Source of the DNA: Ardenticatenaceae bacterium | GTDB taxonomy: Bacteria; Chloroflexota; Anaerolineae; Promineifilales; Promineifilaceae | NCBI GenBank assembly: GCA_020634235.1 | Contig: JACKCB010000001.1 | Location: forward strand, 124,001-188,000 | Direction: 5' to 3' | DNA: 64,000 bases | Part shown: piece after piece, positions 16,092 to 23,906 of the stretch | Numbering within the stretch: position 1 is the first letter of the stretch | Layout of the letters: every line of letters starts with the position of its first letter | Notes under the pieces: model-generated | What the model saw: only the letters and a program-made list of their open reading frames with translations | What the model was told of the DNA's origin: nothing | The model's database searches: none | Translations under genes and position numbers: made by a program

Positions 16092-16997
16092 TCAGGCGTT
16101 GACGAGCTGCAAGTAGATGTCTTCCAGTGAGTGGCGAAGCTCGCCGACAAACTGGATGTCGGCCCCGGCCGCGACCAGGGCACGGATGATGTCGGGGTTT
16201 GCCTTCTCTGGTTCCTCCAGAGCCAGCACGAGCTTGTTGTCCACGGCCTGGGCATTCTTGACCGTAATCAGATCGCGAACGGCCGGCACGTATGGCTGTG
16301 CCTCCTGGCCGAGGTGGATGACCACCTGGCGACCGTAGAGCTGCTTGCGCAACCCGGCCGGGGTGTCTACCACCCGCAGTTGTCCCTTAAACACCGCAAT
16401 CCGGTCACACAACCGGTCCGCCTCATCCAGATTGTGCGTACAAACAAAGATCGTCCGCCCCTCCGCCTTCAGTTCCGATACAAAGTCACGCACCAGCTTG
16501 GCCGCTTCGGGGTCCAGTCCGGCCGTCGGTTCATCCAGGAACAACACCTGCGGTTCATGCAGCAGCGTACGGGCAATGGCCAACTTCTGACGCATCCCCT
16601 TGCTAAACGTCCCGGCCGGGTCCTGGCGACGATCCCACAAACCCAGCATCCGCAAATACTTCTCCACCTGGCCGGCCACATCCGCTACTTCATACAGGCG
16701 CGCATAGATCGTCATGTTGCGCTCAGCACTCAGCCGGTCATACAGCCCCGGCGTCTCCGTCAGAACGCCCACATGGCGGCGAATCTCCTGGTTCTGCTCC
16801 CCCACTCGGTAATTGGCCACCATCGCCATGCCGCTGGTCGGCGCGATCAGGCTGGTTAGCATGCGCACCGTGGTGGTCTTACCCGCGCCATTCGGCCCCA
16901 AAAAGCCAAAGACCTCCCCCTGGTCAATCGACAGCGTCAGGCGGTCCACCGCCGTCAGCCCATCAAATTTCTTCGTCAACGCTTCTGTTTGAATCAT
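16092..16997 (-). CDS. ABC-2 type exporter, ATP-binding subunit (NatA-like)
   Basis: A 301-residue ATPase with Walker A GPNGAGKTTT (about 36-45), signature FSKGMRQKLAIA, Walker B VLFLDEPTAGLDP and H-loop VCTHNLDEA, all intact. Its C-terminal ~80 residues form the accessory domain seen in NatA/CcmA types. It is translated just ahead of its permease, and forms the second two-gene exporter in the window. It is only distantly like the ATPase at 3691. Confidence 0.93.
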   Translation of the reverse strand: MIQTEALTKKFDGLTAVDRLTLSIDQGEVFGFLGPNGAGKTTTVRMLTSLIAPTSGMAMVANYRVGEQNQEIRRHVGVLTETPGLYDRLSAERNMTIYARLYEVADVAGQVEKYLRMLGLWDRRQDPAGTFSKGMRQKLAIARTLLHEPQVLFLDEPTAGLDPEAAKLVRDFVSELKAEGRTIFVCTHNLDEADRLCDRIAVFKGQLRVVDTPAGLRKQLYGRQVVIHLGQEAQPYVPAVRDLITVKNAQAVDNKLVLALEEPEKANPDIIRALVAAGADIQFVGELRHSLEDIYLQLVNA

Positions 16998-17004
16998 AGT
17001 TACA

Positions 17005-17868
17005 CTATTGAAAACGAGTATCGTCCAGTTTATCGGGGTCCAGGGCCACCGGCCGGGTCCCGGCCGGGATCAACTCCGGCAGCGGTTCGGCACTCAGCGG
17101 CACAGCAGCCGCCTCCGGCCGGGCACAATACAACCGCCACAAAATCAACCCACTCAACAACGCCATCACCCCCACCAACAGCTCCGCCACATACGCATTC
17201 CAGGTTACCAGCGCATACACCGCCGCCGCATCCAGCAGCGCGTGCCAGCCAATGGCCAGCCACAACCAGCGAATGCGCCGGCGCACAAACACCTGCAAAA
17301 CCATCACCGACAGCGCCAGGTGCGCCGTCATCGCCAGAACCCGCTCCAGCGCCCCCAACAGCGCATCATACCAGGCCGCCGAAAAGACCAGACTAAGCTG
17401 CGCCTCCAGCAGCGGCTGCTGCGCCGCCGGCACCACCGCCAGCAGCCGGTCCGCCTGGAATGCAAACAAGAAAAGCGTATTCACCAGCGCTAGCAATCCT
17501 AACAGCAGCGCCTCAATACCCCCATGTCCCGCGCCCATCATCAGCCCCTCGGCCCAAGAGCGCGCCCCAGTCGCCCAGTAGCGGTAGGCCAGATAGCGCC
17601 CCACCTCCTCAAACACGCCAGCCGACAGCCCCAGGATCAACGCCGTTGTCACCACCGTCGCCGGCGTCGACACGTCCTGGGGCAGCACGCCCCACTGCCC
17701 CAGCAGCCAGTTGAAGGGAATGTGCAGCACCTGCACAGCCACAAACGTCACCGCCCCCACGCCAAACAACCCCCAATCCACCGACCAGCGGCGCTCGATA
17801 ACCGTGGCCAGAGCCAAAGGCAAGAAGATCATCAGCAGGGCGTTGAGCAAATAGAGTACGTAGAGCAT
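17005..17868 (-). CDS. YhfC-like intramembrane protease family protein
   Basis: A polytopic membrane protein (287 aa, about eight helices). It carries the YhfC-type motifs FEEVGRYLAYRY (EE pair, about residue 96), GHGGIEALLLG and a late His in LAIGWHALLDA, the pattern of CPBP/PrsW-like membrane metalloproteases. Such proteins may cut or bind membrane peptides; activity is not proven for YhfC. I start at 17868, where the first helix begins; the frame is open to 18003 without homology. It ends 8 bases before the ABC ATPase starts and may be its operon partner. Confidence 0.78.
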   Translation of the reverse strand: MLYVLYLLNALLMIFLPLALATVIERRWSVDWGLFGVGAVTFVAVQVLHIPFNWLLGQWGVLPQDVSTPATVVTTALILGLSAGVFEEVGRYLAYRYWATGARSWAEGLMMGAGHGGIEALLLGLLALVNTLFLFAFQADRLLAVVPAAQQPLLEAQLSLVFSAAWYDALLGALERVLAMTAHLALSVMVLQVFVRRRIRWLWLAIGWHALLDAAAVYALVTWNAYVAELLVGVMALLSGLILWRLYCARPEAAAVPLSAEPLPELIPAGTRPVALDPDKLDDTRFQ

Positions 17869-18004
17869 CGCAGTTTCACCCCGGCCGGGACGAGAACCCA
17901 CCATCCCGCCGCACCCCCAGATTGTAACAGGAATCCACCCCCCAGCCCATGCCCGGCCGGGCGATCTCTCCCCCTGGCCATCTGGCCAATCCACCCCAAT
18001 CACC

Positions 18005-18032
18005 TTACAGGGCAGCCAAAATCAGCTATAAT
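18005..18032 (+). promoter_or_regulatory. Probable mgtE promoter
   Basis: TTACAG (18005-18010), a 16-nt spacer and perfect TATAAT (18027-18032). The leader to the mgtE ATG is about 170 bases. I looked for an M-box-type Mg2+ riboswitch there and did not recognise one. The remaining 17869-18004 stretch, between divergent genes, shows only two copies of the CCCGGCCGGG palindrome. Confidence 0.6.
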
Positions 18033-18206
18033 CAACCTCGTCTTCCAGACGCACCAGCACGCCAACCGGCCATTCACAAGCTCCAGGCCATTCCCCCAAG
18101 TTCACTGGCGGAAAGCATCAGCGCGCCCGGCCGGGACACATACAACATCGCCAACCATCCAGCAGCCCAGAACTCAGGGGCAAACCCTGGACAAACGAGG
18201 TGGCCC

Positions 18207-19562
18207 ATGCCCGATTCAGCTTTTCCCCTGCCAGACAACGAAGAAATCGAAGCCCTTGTATCCGCTGAGCGCACCGACGACCTGAAAACGCTCCTGGCCG
18301 ACTACCACCCAGCCGACATCGCCGACCTGCTAGACGAACTCAGCGACGAATCCGCCCTGGCCATCTTCAACATCCTGCCCAACGACATCGCCAGCGAAGT
18401 CCTGGACGAAACCGGCAGCCTGGTACGGCAAGAACTGGTAGAAAAAGTCGATGATGAGCGGCTAGCCGACCTGCTGGACGAGCTGCCCATGGACGACGCC
18501 GCCGAGTTCGTAGCCGACCTTCCCGAACCCATCGCCGAGCGGCTGCTGGGGCTGATGGAACCGGAAGAGGCCGAAGACGTCCGCGAGCTGCTGGCCTACG
18601 AAGACGAGACTGCCGGCCGGCTCATGACCACCGACGTAGCCCGCCTGCGCCGCAACTGGAGCGCCGCCCGAGCCATCGACTACCTGCGCAGCCTGGAAGA
18701 CCAGGAAATGCTGCACTACCTCTACGTCGTCGACCGCCACGATGTACTCATCGGCATCGTGCCCCTGCGCGACCTGATGCTGGCCCAACCCCAGGTCACC
18801 GTAGGCGATATCATGCAGCCCGGCGTGGTCAGTGTCCCCGTCACCGCCGACCAGGAAGACCTGGCCGATTTCATCTCCCGCTACGACTACATCTCCATTC
18901 CCGTGGTCGACAACGCCGGCCGCTTCCTGGGCGTAGTTACCGTCGACGACGCCCTGGACGTGTTGGCCGAGGAGGCCACCGAAGACATCCAGCGCCTGGG
19001 TGGTTCCGAGCCGCTGGACCAACCCTATTTCGCCGCCTCCATCTCCCGTGTCGTCAGCAAACGCATCGGCTGGCTGCTGCTGCTCTTTGTTGCTTCCACC
19101 CTCACCGGCACGGTCATCAACATCTTCAAGGACGAAATCAGCACCATCATCACCCTAAGCCTCTTCATCCCCCTGATCATTGGCACCGGCGGTAACGCCG
19201 GTTCGCAAACAGTAGCCACCATCATCCGCGCCATCACCCTAGACGAGGTCCGGCTGGGCAACGTATGGCAAGCCGTCCGCCGCGAAGTCACCGTGGGCGC
19301 CATTCTGGGGCTGGCCATGGCCGCAGTTGGCTTTGTGCGCGCCATCTTCTGGCACACCGGGCTTGATGTGGCCCTGGTGGTCGCCTTCACCCTGCCGGCC
19401 GTGGTCATCTGGGCCACAACCATCGCCACCGTCGTGCCCACCCTGGCCGACCGGCTGCACATCGACCCCACGGTCATCAGCGGCCCCATGATTTCCACCA
19501 TCGTCGACGCCACCGGGCTGCTCATCTACTTCAGCCTGGCCCGGCTACTGCTAAAAGTCTGA
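18207..19562 (+). CDS. mgtE: Magnesium transporter MgtE
   Basis: Mg2+ channel of the inner membrane, gated by cytoplasmic Mg2+. The 451 residues comprise the acidic MgtE N domain (helical repeats such as HPADIADLLDELSDE, residues 10-140), a pair of CBS domains (about 140-265), a connecting helix, and five membrane helices (about 290-450) with GTGGNAGSQTVATIIRA, the pore signature. GAGGTG stands 6 nt before the ATG at 18207. Likely a single-gene unit; it could also drive the sirtuin and sortase that follow on the same strand. Confidence 0.96.
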   Translation: MPDSAFPLPDNEEIEALVSAERTDDLKTLLADYHPADIADLLDELSDESALAIFNILPNDIASEVLDETGSLVRQELVEKVDDERLADLLDELPMDDAAEFVADLPEPIAERLLGLMEPEEAEDVRELLAYEDETAGRLMTTDVARLRRNWSAARAIDYLRSLEDQEMLHYLYVVDRHDVLIGIVPLRDLMLAQPQVTVGDIMQPGVVSVPVTADQEDLADFISRYDYISIPVVDNAGRFLGVVTVDDALDVLAEEATEDIQRLGGSEPLDQPYFAASISRVVSKRIGWLLLLFVASTLTGTVINIFKDEISTIITLSLFIPLIIGTGGNAGSQTVATIIRAITLDEVRLGNVWQAVRREVTVGAILGLAMAAVGFVRAIFWHTGLDVALVVAFTLPAVVIWATTIATVVPTLADRLHIDPTVISGPMISTIVDATGLLIYFSLARLLLKV

Positions 19563-19607
19563 TCCCGGCCGGGCAAAACCACCCCCAAACCAGTCCAAGG
19601 AGCTCCT

Positions 19608-20351
19608 ATGATCATCCCCACCGAACTCATCAACCACCTACGCCAGGCCGGGCGAGTTGCCGTACTCACCGGGGCCGGCATCTCCGCCGAAAGCGGCGTG
19701 CCCACCTTCCGCGATGCCCAAACCGGGCTGTGGGCCCGCTACGATCCGCAAGAACTGGCCACGCCCCAGGCCTTCTACCGCAACCCACAGTTGGTGTGGG
19801 ATTGGTACCGCTGGCGGCGCGAGCTAACCAGCCAGGCCGCGCCCAACGCCGGCCATCTGGCCCTGGTCGAAATGGCCCGCCGGGTCCCCCACTTCACCCT
19901 GATCACCCAGAACGTAGATGGCCTGCATCAGCGCGCTGGCAGCCAGGAAGTCATCGAACTCCACGGCAGCCTGGCCCGCAGCCGCTGCGCCGTCGAAGAC
20001 GTGCTCATCGAAGGTTGGCCAGCCGGGCCGGGCCTGCCCACCTGCCCCCGCTGCGGCAGCCTGCTGCGCCCCGACGTGGTCTGGTTTGGCGAAGCACTCC
20101 CGGCCGGGGCGCTGAAAGCCGCCAACAATGCCGCCCGCGCTGCCGATGTCTTCTTCACCATCGGTACCTCTGCCCTCGTCTACCCCGCCTCCGAGCTGCC
20201 CCTGGAAGCACTGGAGCACGGGGCCACCGTGGTCGAGATCAACCCGGAGCGCACACCGCTAACCCGCTACGTCAACTTCCCCCTGACCGGCCCGGCCGGG
20301 GAGATTCTCCCCTTATTGCTACACGAAACCTGGCCGGATGCTCAGCCATAA
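19608..20351 (+). CDS. Sir2-family NAD-dependent protein deacylase
   Basis: Removes acyl groups from lysines using NAD. The 247 residues show GAGISAESGVPTFR (NAD site, 22-35), TQNVDGLHQRAG, the catalytic His in ELHGSLARS and VWFGEALP. Tyr and Arg in WYRWRR match the Y-x-x-R pair that accepts succinyl-lysine in CobB/SIRT5. Odd: the zinc knuckle seems to have only three Cys (one in SRCAVED, two in CPRCG). The first CxxC is shortened by a small deletion. AGGAG lies 5 nt before the start. The downstream sortase frame overlaps its last 14 bases. Confidence 0.92.
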   Translation: MIIPTELINHLRQAGRVAVLTGAGISAESGVPTFRDAQTGLWARYDPQELATPQAFYRNPQLVWDWYRWRRELTSQAAPNAGHLALVEMARRVPHFTLITQNVDGLHQRAGSQEVIELHGSLARSRCAVEDVLIEGWPAGPGLPTCPRCGSLLRPDVVWFGEALPAGALKAANNAARAADVFFTIGTSALVYPASELPLEALEHGATVVEINPERTPLTRYVNFPLTGPAGEILPLLLHETWPDAQP

Positions 20352-21195
20352 ACAACTATTTCCAGATAGCCGGCCATCGTCTATACTTCCGCCACATTCA
20401 TCCCACCTGTTCAAGGTAACGCCTTTGTCCCAACGACGCCAGTCTCCCAATCGTGAAGCCCGGATACCCATCAGCGTGGTGCTCATGACCAGCGGCCTGA
20501 TCATTCTGCTCGCGGTGGTAGCCATCTACCTGCTCACCCCCATTGGGCCACCAGGGCTGCCCGACCTCATCCCCCTGGCAGTCATTCCCACGCGCCCCCC
20601 GGCCGACCCCACCCCGGCCGGGGCGCCACCCGCCGACACCCCCCTCCTGCCCGAAACGCCCAACGATCTGGCCAACCTGCCCTCCGAAGCCAGCGCTGCC
20701 AACGCTCCGCGCCTCTACGGCGGCGGCGGCCCGGGCCAGCCCATCCGCCTGGTCATCCCCAGCCTGTCCGTTGATGCCCCGGTTGTCGGCGTCGGCCTGG
20801 AGGAGGTGAGCGTGGGGGAGCAGCGCTTCTACCGCTGGCAAGTGCCACCTAGCTACGCGGCCGGGTGGCACAACACCAGCGCCCCCCTGGGCCAGCCCGG
20901 CAACACCGTCCTCAATGGCCACCACAACGTCTACGGCGAGGTCTTCCGCGACCTGGTCAACCTGGCCATCGGCGACGAAATCGTGCTCTACGATGAAAAC
21001 GGCAGCCACAGCTACCGCGTGGGCGAGCAGCATATCCTGCTGGAACGAGGACAACCGCTAGAAGTTCGCCTGGCCAACGCCCACTGGATGGACCCCACCA
21101 ACGACGAACGCATCACCCTGATCACCTGCTGGCCCTACACCGACAACTCCCACCGCGTTATCATCGTCGCCTACCCCACCCCGGCCGGGGGCTAG
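20338..21195 (+). CDS. Sortase (class D/E-like)
   Basis: Membrane-anchored cysteine transpeptidase that fixes proteins to the wall. An N-terminal tail, one membrane helix (about residues 50-68), a Pro-rich linker, then the beta-barrel catalytic domain (about 130-280). The catalytic His is in LNGHHNVYG, Cys in TLITCWPY and Arg in SHRVIIVA, in the usual order. The ATG at 20338 overlaps the sirtuin gene; a TTG near 20425 that follows AAGG is an alternative start. I see no LPxTG on the large surface proteins nearby, so its substrates are open. Confidence 0.88.
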   Translation: MLSHKQLFPDSRPSSILPPHSSHLFKVTPLSQRRQSPNREARIPISVVLMTSGLIILLAVVAIYLLTPIGPPGLPDLIPLAVIPTRPPADPTPAGAPPADTPLLPETPNDLANLPSEASAANAPRLYGGGGPGQPIRLVIPSLSVDAPVVGVGLEEVSVGEQRFYRWQVPPSYAAGWHNTSAPLGQPGNTVLNGHHNVYGEVFRDLVNLAIGDEIVLYDENGSHSYRVGEQHILLERGQPLEVRLANAHWMDPTNDERITLITCWPYTDNSHRVIIVAYPTPAGG

Positions 21196-21263
21196 CGCGA
21201 TGTAATTGGGGAGGTAAAAGGGTGAGCGGGTGAGAGGGAGCGGGAAACACGCCCCCCCGTGCA

Positions 21264-22280
21264 TCATGGCACCAACAACAGCTTCCCCACATTCTTGCGG
21301 TCCTGCAAGTAATGGTGTGCTTCGGCCACCTGGTCAAAACGAAACACCGTATCGATGTGCGGCCGGAACAACGCCTCGTCATACCAGCCAATAAGCTGCT
21401 GCATCCCCTCCCGCTGGACGGCCACCTCCTCCCACATGCGCGGCAGATTAAAACCCAAAACCCCCTTGTTGTCATTCATCAGGCGCAGCGGGCTGTAGTA
21501 GCGCATCGTAAACAACAATCGGGCCATCCCCCGCAGCGAACGCCGTTTGCCGGTCGAGACACTGCTCGCCCCAAAACAGATCAGCCGGCCGGTAGGCTGC
21601 AGCAGCCGGTAATTCTTCTGCCAGTGCACCCCTCCCAGCGGGTCCAGGATGATATCCATCCCCTGCTGGTTGGTCAGGTCATTGAGCACGCGCTCATAGT
21701 CCCAGCGCCGGTAATCCACTGCGTGATTCAGGCCGCGCTCGGCCAGGAACGCATGCTTGCCCGGCGAAGCGGTGCCAAAGGTCGTGGCCCCCACAATGCG
21801 GCAGATATCCAGGGCGGCCAACCCCACACCGCCGGCCGCGCCATGGATCAGCACCCGGCTGCCCTGGCGCAGCGAACCCATCACCACCAGCATCAAGTAG
21901 GCAGTCAGGTAGTTCAGGGGAATGGCCGCGCCATCTTCGGCCGGCATCCAATCCAGCCGGCGAAAAACGTGCTTCTGCGGCACACAAACCACGTCGCTGT
22001 AGCCACCGAAGTAGGTCAGGGCCATCACCTCATCCCCCTCTTTCAGCCCCGCCACGCCCTGGCCCACGGCGTCAATCCGGCCGGCAACCTCATAACCGGG
22101 CACATACGGGATCTTAGGCGCATCGGGATAAATGCCCATGCGCCCCAGGACATCGGCAAAGTTGATCCCACAGGCCGCCACACGAATACGCACTTCGCCG
22201 GTACGCGGGATGGGGTCTGGCAACTCCTGAATCTGCAAAACGTCTGGCTCGCCCGCTTTCCGTATCCAGATCTGCTTCAC
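21264..22280 (-). CDS. Medium-chain dehydrogenase/reductase, VAT-1/quinone-oxidoreductase type
   Basis: NAD(P)H-dependent oxidoreductase, 338 residues, without the structural zinc Cys set. GROES-like N-terminal part (GEVRIRVAACGINFADVLGRMGIYP), then the Rossmann motif HGAAGGVGLAALDICR (about 150-165). The extended C-terminal portion is like VAT-1 homologues and zeta-crystallin relatives. Family homology begins at VKQIWI, so I use the GTG at 22280; the frame runs open to 22385 but has no site or homology there. Substrate not identifiable. It diverges from the DtxR regulator. Confidence 0.88.
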   Translation of the reverse strand: MKQIWIRKAGEPDVLQIQELPDPIPRTGEVRIRVAACGINFADVLGRMGIYPDAPKIPYVPGYEVAGRIDAVGQGVAGLKEGDEVMALTYFGGYSDVVCVPQKHVFRRLDWMPAEDGAAIPLNYLTAYLMLVVMGSLRQGSRVLIHGAAGGVGLAALDICRIVGATTFGTASPGKHAFLAERGLNHAVDYRRWDYERVLNDLTNQQGMDIILDPLGGVHWQKNYRLLQPTGRLICFGASSVSTGKRRSLRGMARLLFTMRYYSPLRLMNDNKGVLGFNLPRMWEEVAVQREGMQQLIGWYDEALFRPHIDTVFRFDQVAEAHHYLQDRKNVGKLLLVP

Positions 22281-22461
22281 TGGCCACTCTTTTGGGTGCT
22301 TGCCTGGCTGCGGGAATATCCCGGCCGGGACAGGGTCATGCGTGGGGTGGGCCTGCCTGGCAAATGACAGTTGCCCGAATCGCAATCAAAGTATAACATG
22401 TAAGCACCTTTCGCCAACTGCGCCGGGACCGTCGACATCCGGCACACACCAGAGGAACGTC

Positions 22462-23175
22462 ATGCCCCGAATCGAAAATCTCCCGGCCGGGTCCTCCTTG
22501 CAGCGCAACAACCTCAACCACCAGGCCATCGAAGATTATCTGAAGACCATCTACGTGCTGGCTGAAGAAGAAAGCCCGGTCAGCACCTCGCGCATTGCCG
22601 AAGCGCGCCAGGTGAAACCAGCCTCGGCAACCAGCATGATCCAGCGGCTGGCCAAATTGAACCTGGTCAACTACGAGAAGCACTACGGTGTCACCCTCAC
22701 CCCGGCCGGGTCCCAAATCGCCCTGGAAGTCATCCGCCACCACCGGCTGATTGAGCTGTATCTCATCGAAGCCCTCGGCTTCGCCTGGGATGAAGTCCAC
22801 GAGCAGGCCGACATTCTGGAACACGTCATCAGCGAAAAGCTAGAAGAGCGGATCGCCGCGGCCCTCAACTACCCCAACTTCGACCCCCACGGCGACCCAA
22901 TTCCGGCCAAAGATGGCAGCATGGTTACCGTAAAAACCTGCCCCCTCGCCTCGCTGGACATTGGCGACAAAGCCCGTGTGGCCCGCATCGTAGACGACGC
23001 CAACAGCGACATGCTGCGCTACCTGGCCGACATCGGCCTGGTCCCCGACACAGAGATTGAGGTCACCGGCCGGGCACCCTTCGACGGCCCCATCACCCTC
23101 ATCCTCAGCCCGGGCCAGGATGCCGTCATCGGCCTGCAAGTTGCCGAATCAATCCTGGTCGAACCCCTGGCCTGA
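22462..23175 (+). CDS. DtxR/MntR-family metal-dependent repressor
   Basis: Metal-sensing DNA-binding regulator, 237 residues. Winged helix (AIEDYLKTIYVLAEEESPVSTSRIAEARQV, with helices to about residue 75), a metal-binding/dimer domain with HHRLIELYLIEALG and DILEHVISEKLEER, and a C-terminal FeoA/SH3-like domain (about 155-235). It likely represses iron or manganese uptake genes when the metal is plentiful; no such gene is next to it here. AGAGGAA precedes the ATG at 22462. Confidence 0.92.
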   Translation: MPRIENLPAGSSLQRNNLNHQAIEDYLKTIYVLAEEESPVSTSRIAEARQVKPASATSMIQRLAKLNLVNYEKHYGVTLTPAGSQIALEVIRHHRLIELYLIEALGFAWDEVHEQADILEHVISEKLEERIAAALNYPNFDPHGDPIPAKDGSMVTVKTCPLASLDIGDKARVARIVDDANSDMLRYLADIGLVPDTEIEVTGRAPFDGPITLILSPGQDAVIGLQVAESILVEPLA

Positions 23176-23233
23176 ACCGGTACGGCAGCCACAGCCGCCC
23201 CCAGGGGCGTCACACCGCCGGCAACTGCTCCCC

Positions 23234-23788
23234 CTATCCCTGCACGCGCTTGCACATCATGATGTCCGGCTTGCCAAAACCGTTGGCATCCGGCACCAAC
23301 CCCGTCACCACAAAGCCCATCTTCTGGTAAAACACAAAAGGATGGTTGGCCACACTCACCAATGATTGTGCCGCCCCCAGCACGTCGGGATACAGCTCCT
23401 GGCCAAATAGATTGGTTCCACCAAACTCATCATCGGTGCCCAGTTGGATAGTCAGGCCACCGGCCGCGGCAATCCGCGCCTCCAAAGCCGTGACCAACGC
23501 CCGCCCCACCCCCTGCCACCGCCCGGCCGGGGCCACGGCCAGCGGGTGCAGCTCCCACACCAGCGCATAACTGTGCATGCCCCCAACCCAACCCAACATC
23601 TCGCCGCCGGGCGCAAAAGCCGCCAGGCAGATCTTCTCCGGCTCCAGCGCTTCACGCACTTCAGCCAGCGCATCTTCATACGTGTCGCAAAATGCCGGAA
23701 TGTGAGCAAAAGCGTCCAACGCAATTTGCGCCGCGGCAGCCACCCCGGCCGGGTCATCCGCGGCCAGGTCCCTACAATAAACGCGCAT
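23234..23788 (-). CDS. AAC(6')-like GNAT acetyltransferase
   Basis: 184 residues with the GNAT fold: acetyl-CoA loop GRWQGVGRALV after WELHPLAVAP. The C-terminal pattern (QLGTDDEFGGTNL, NHPFVFYQKMGF, GLVPDANGFGKPDIMM) is strikingly like chromosomal aminoglycoside 6'-N-acetyltransferases of the AAC(6')-Ii type. The original substrate in an environmental organism may differ. The ATG at 23788 follows GAGGTG by 5 nt. Converges with the DtxR gene. Confidence 0.85.
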   Translation of the reverse strand: MRVYCRDLAADDPAGVAAAAQIALDAFAHIPAFCDTYEDALAEVREALEPEKICLAAFAPGGEMLGWVGGMHSYALVWELHPLAVAPAGRWQGVGRALVTALEARIAAAGGLTIQLGTDDEFGGTNLFGQELYPDVLGAAQSLVSVANHPFVFYQKMGFVVTGLVPDANGFGKPDIMMCKRVQG

Positions 23789-23810
23789 CAGCACACCTCA
23801 TCACTGCCCC

Positions 23811-23849
23811 AAAAGAAGCGAGGGTGCCCCCGGCCGGGGACACCCTCGC
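23811..23849 (-). terminator. Terminator downstream of the 726-aa surface protein
   Basis: A 9-bp stem (GCGAGGGTG with CACCCTCGC) encloses CCCCCGGCCGGGGA, which is itself self-complementary. On the minus strand it is followed by a pyrimidine-rich CTTCTTTT. Same design as the terminators at 26401, 30936 and 36682. Confidence 0.7.
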
Positions 23850-23906
23850 CACCTCAGTTACAGAACCGCTTCAGATTCCATAACGCAAACAACTTCAAGA
23901 ATCGAT

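Noticed and set aside
18033..18206. Mg2+-sensing riboswitch before mgtE
   Set aside because: The ~170-base leader shows no conserved M-box or ykkC-type features that I can recognise.
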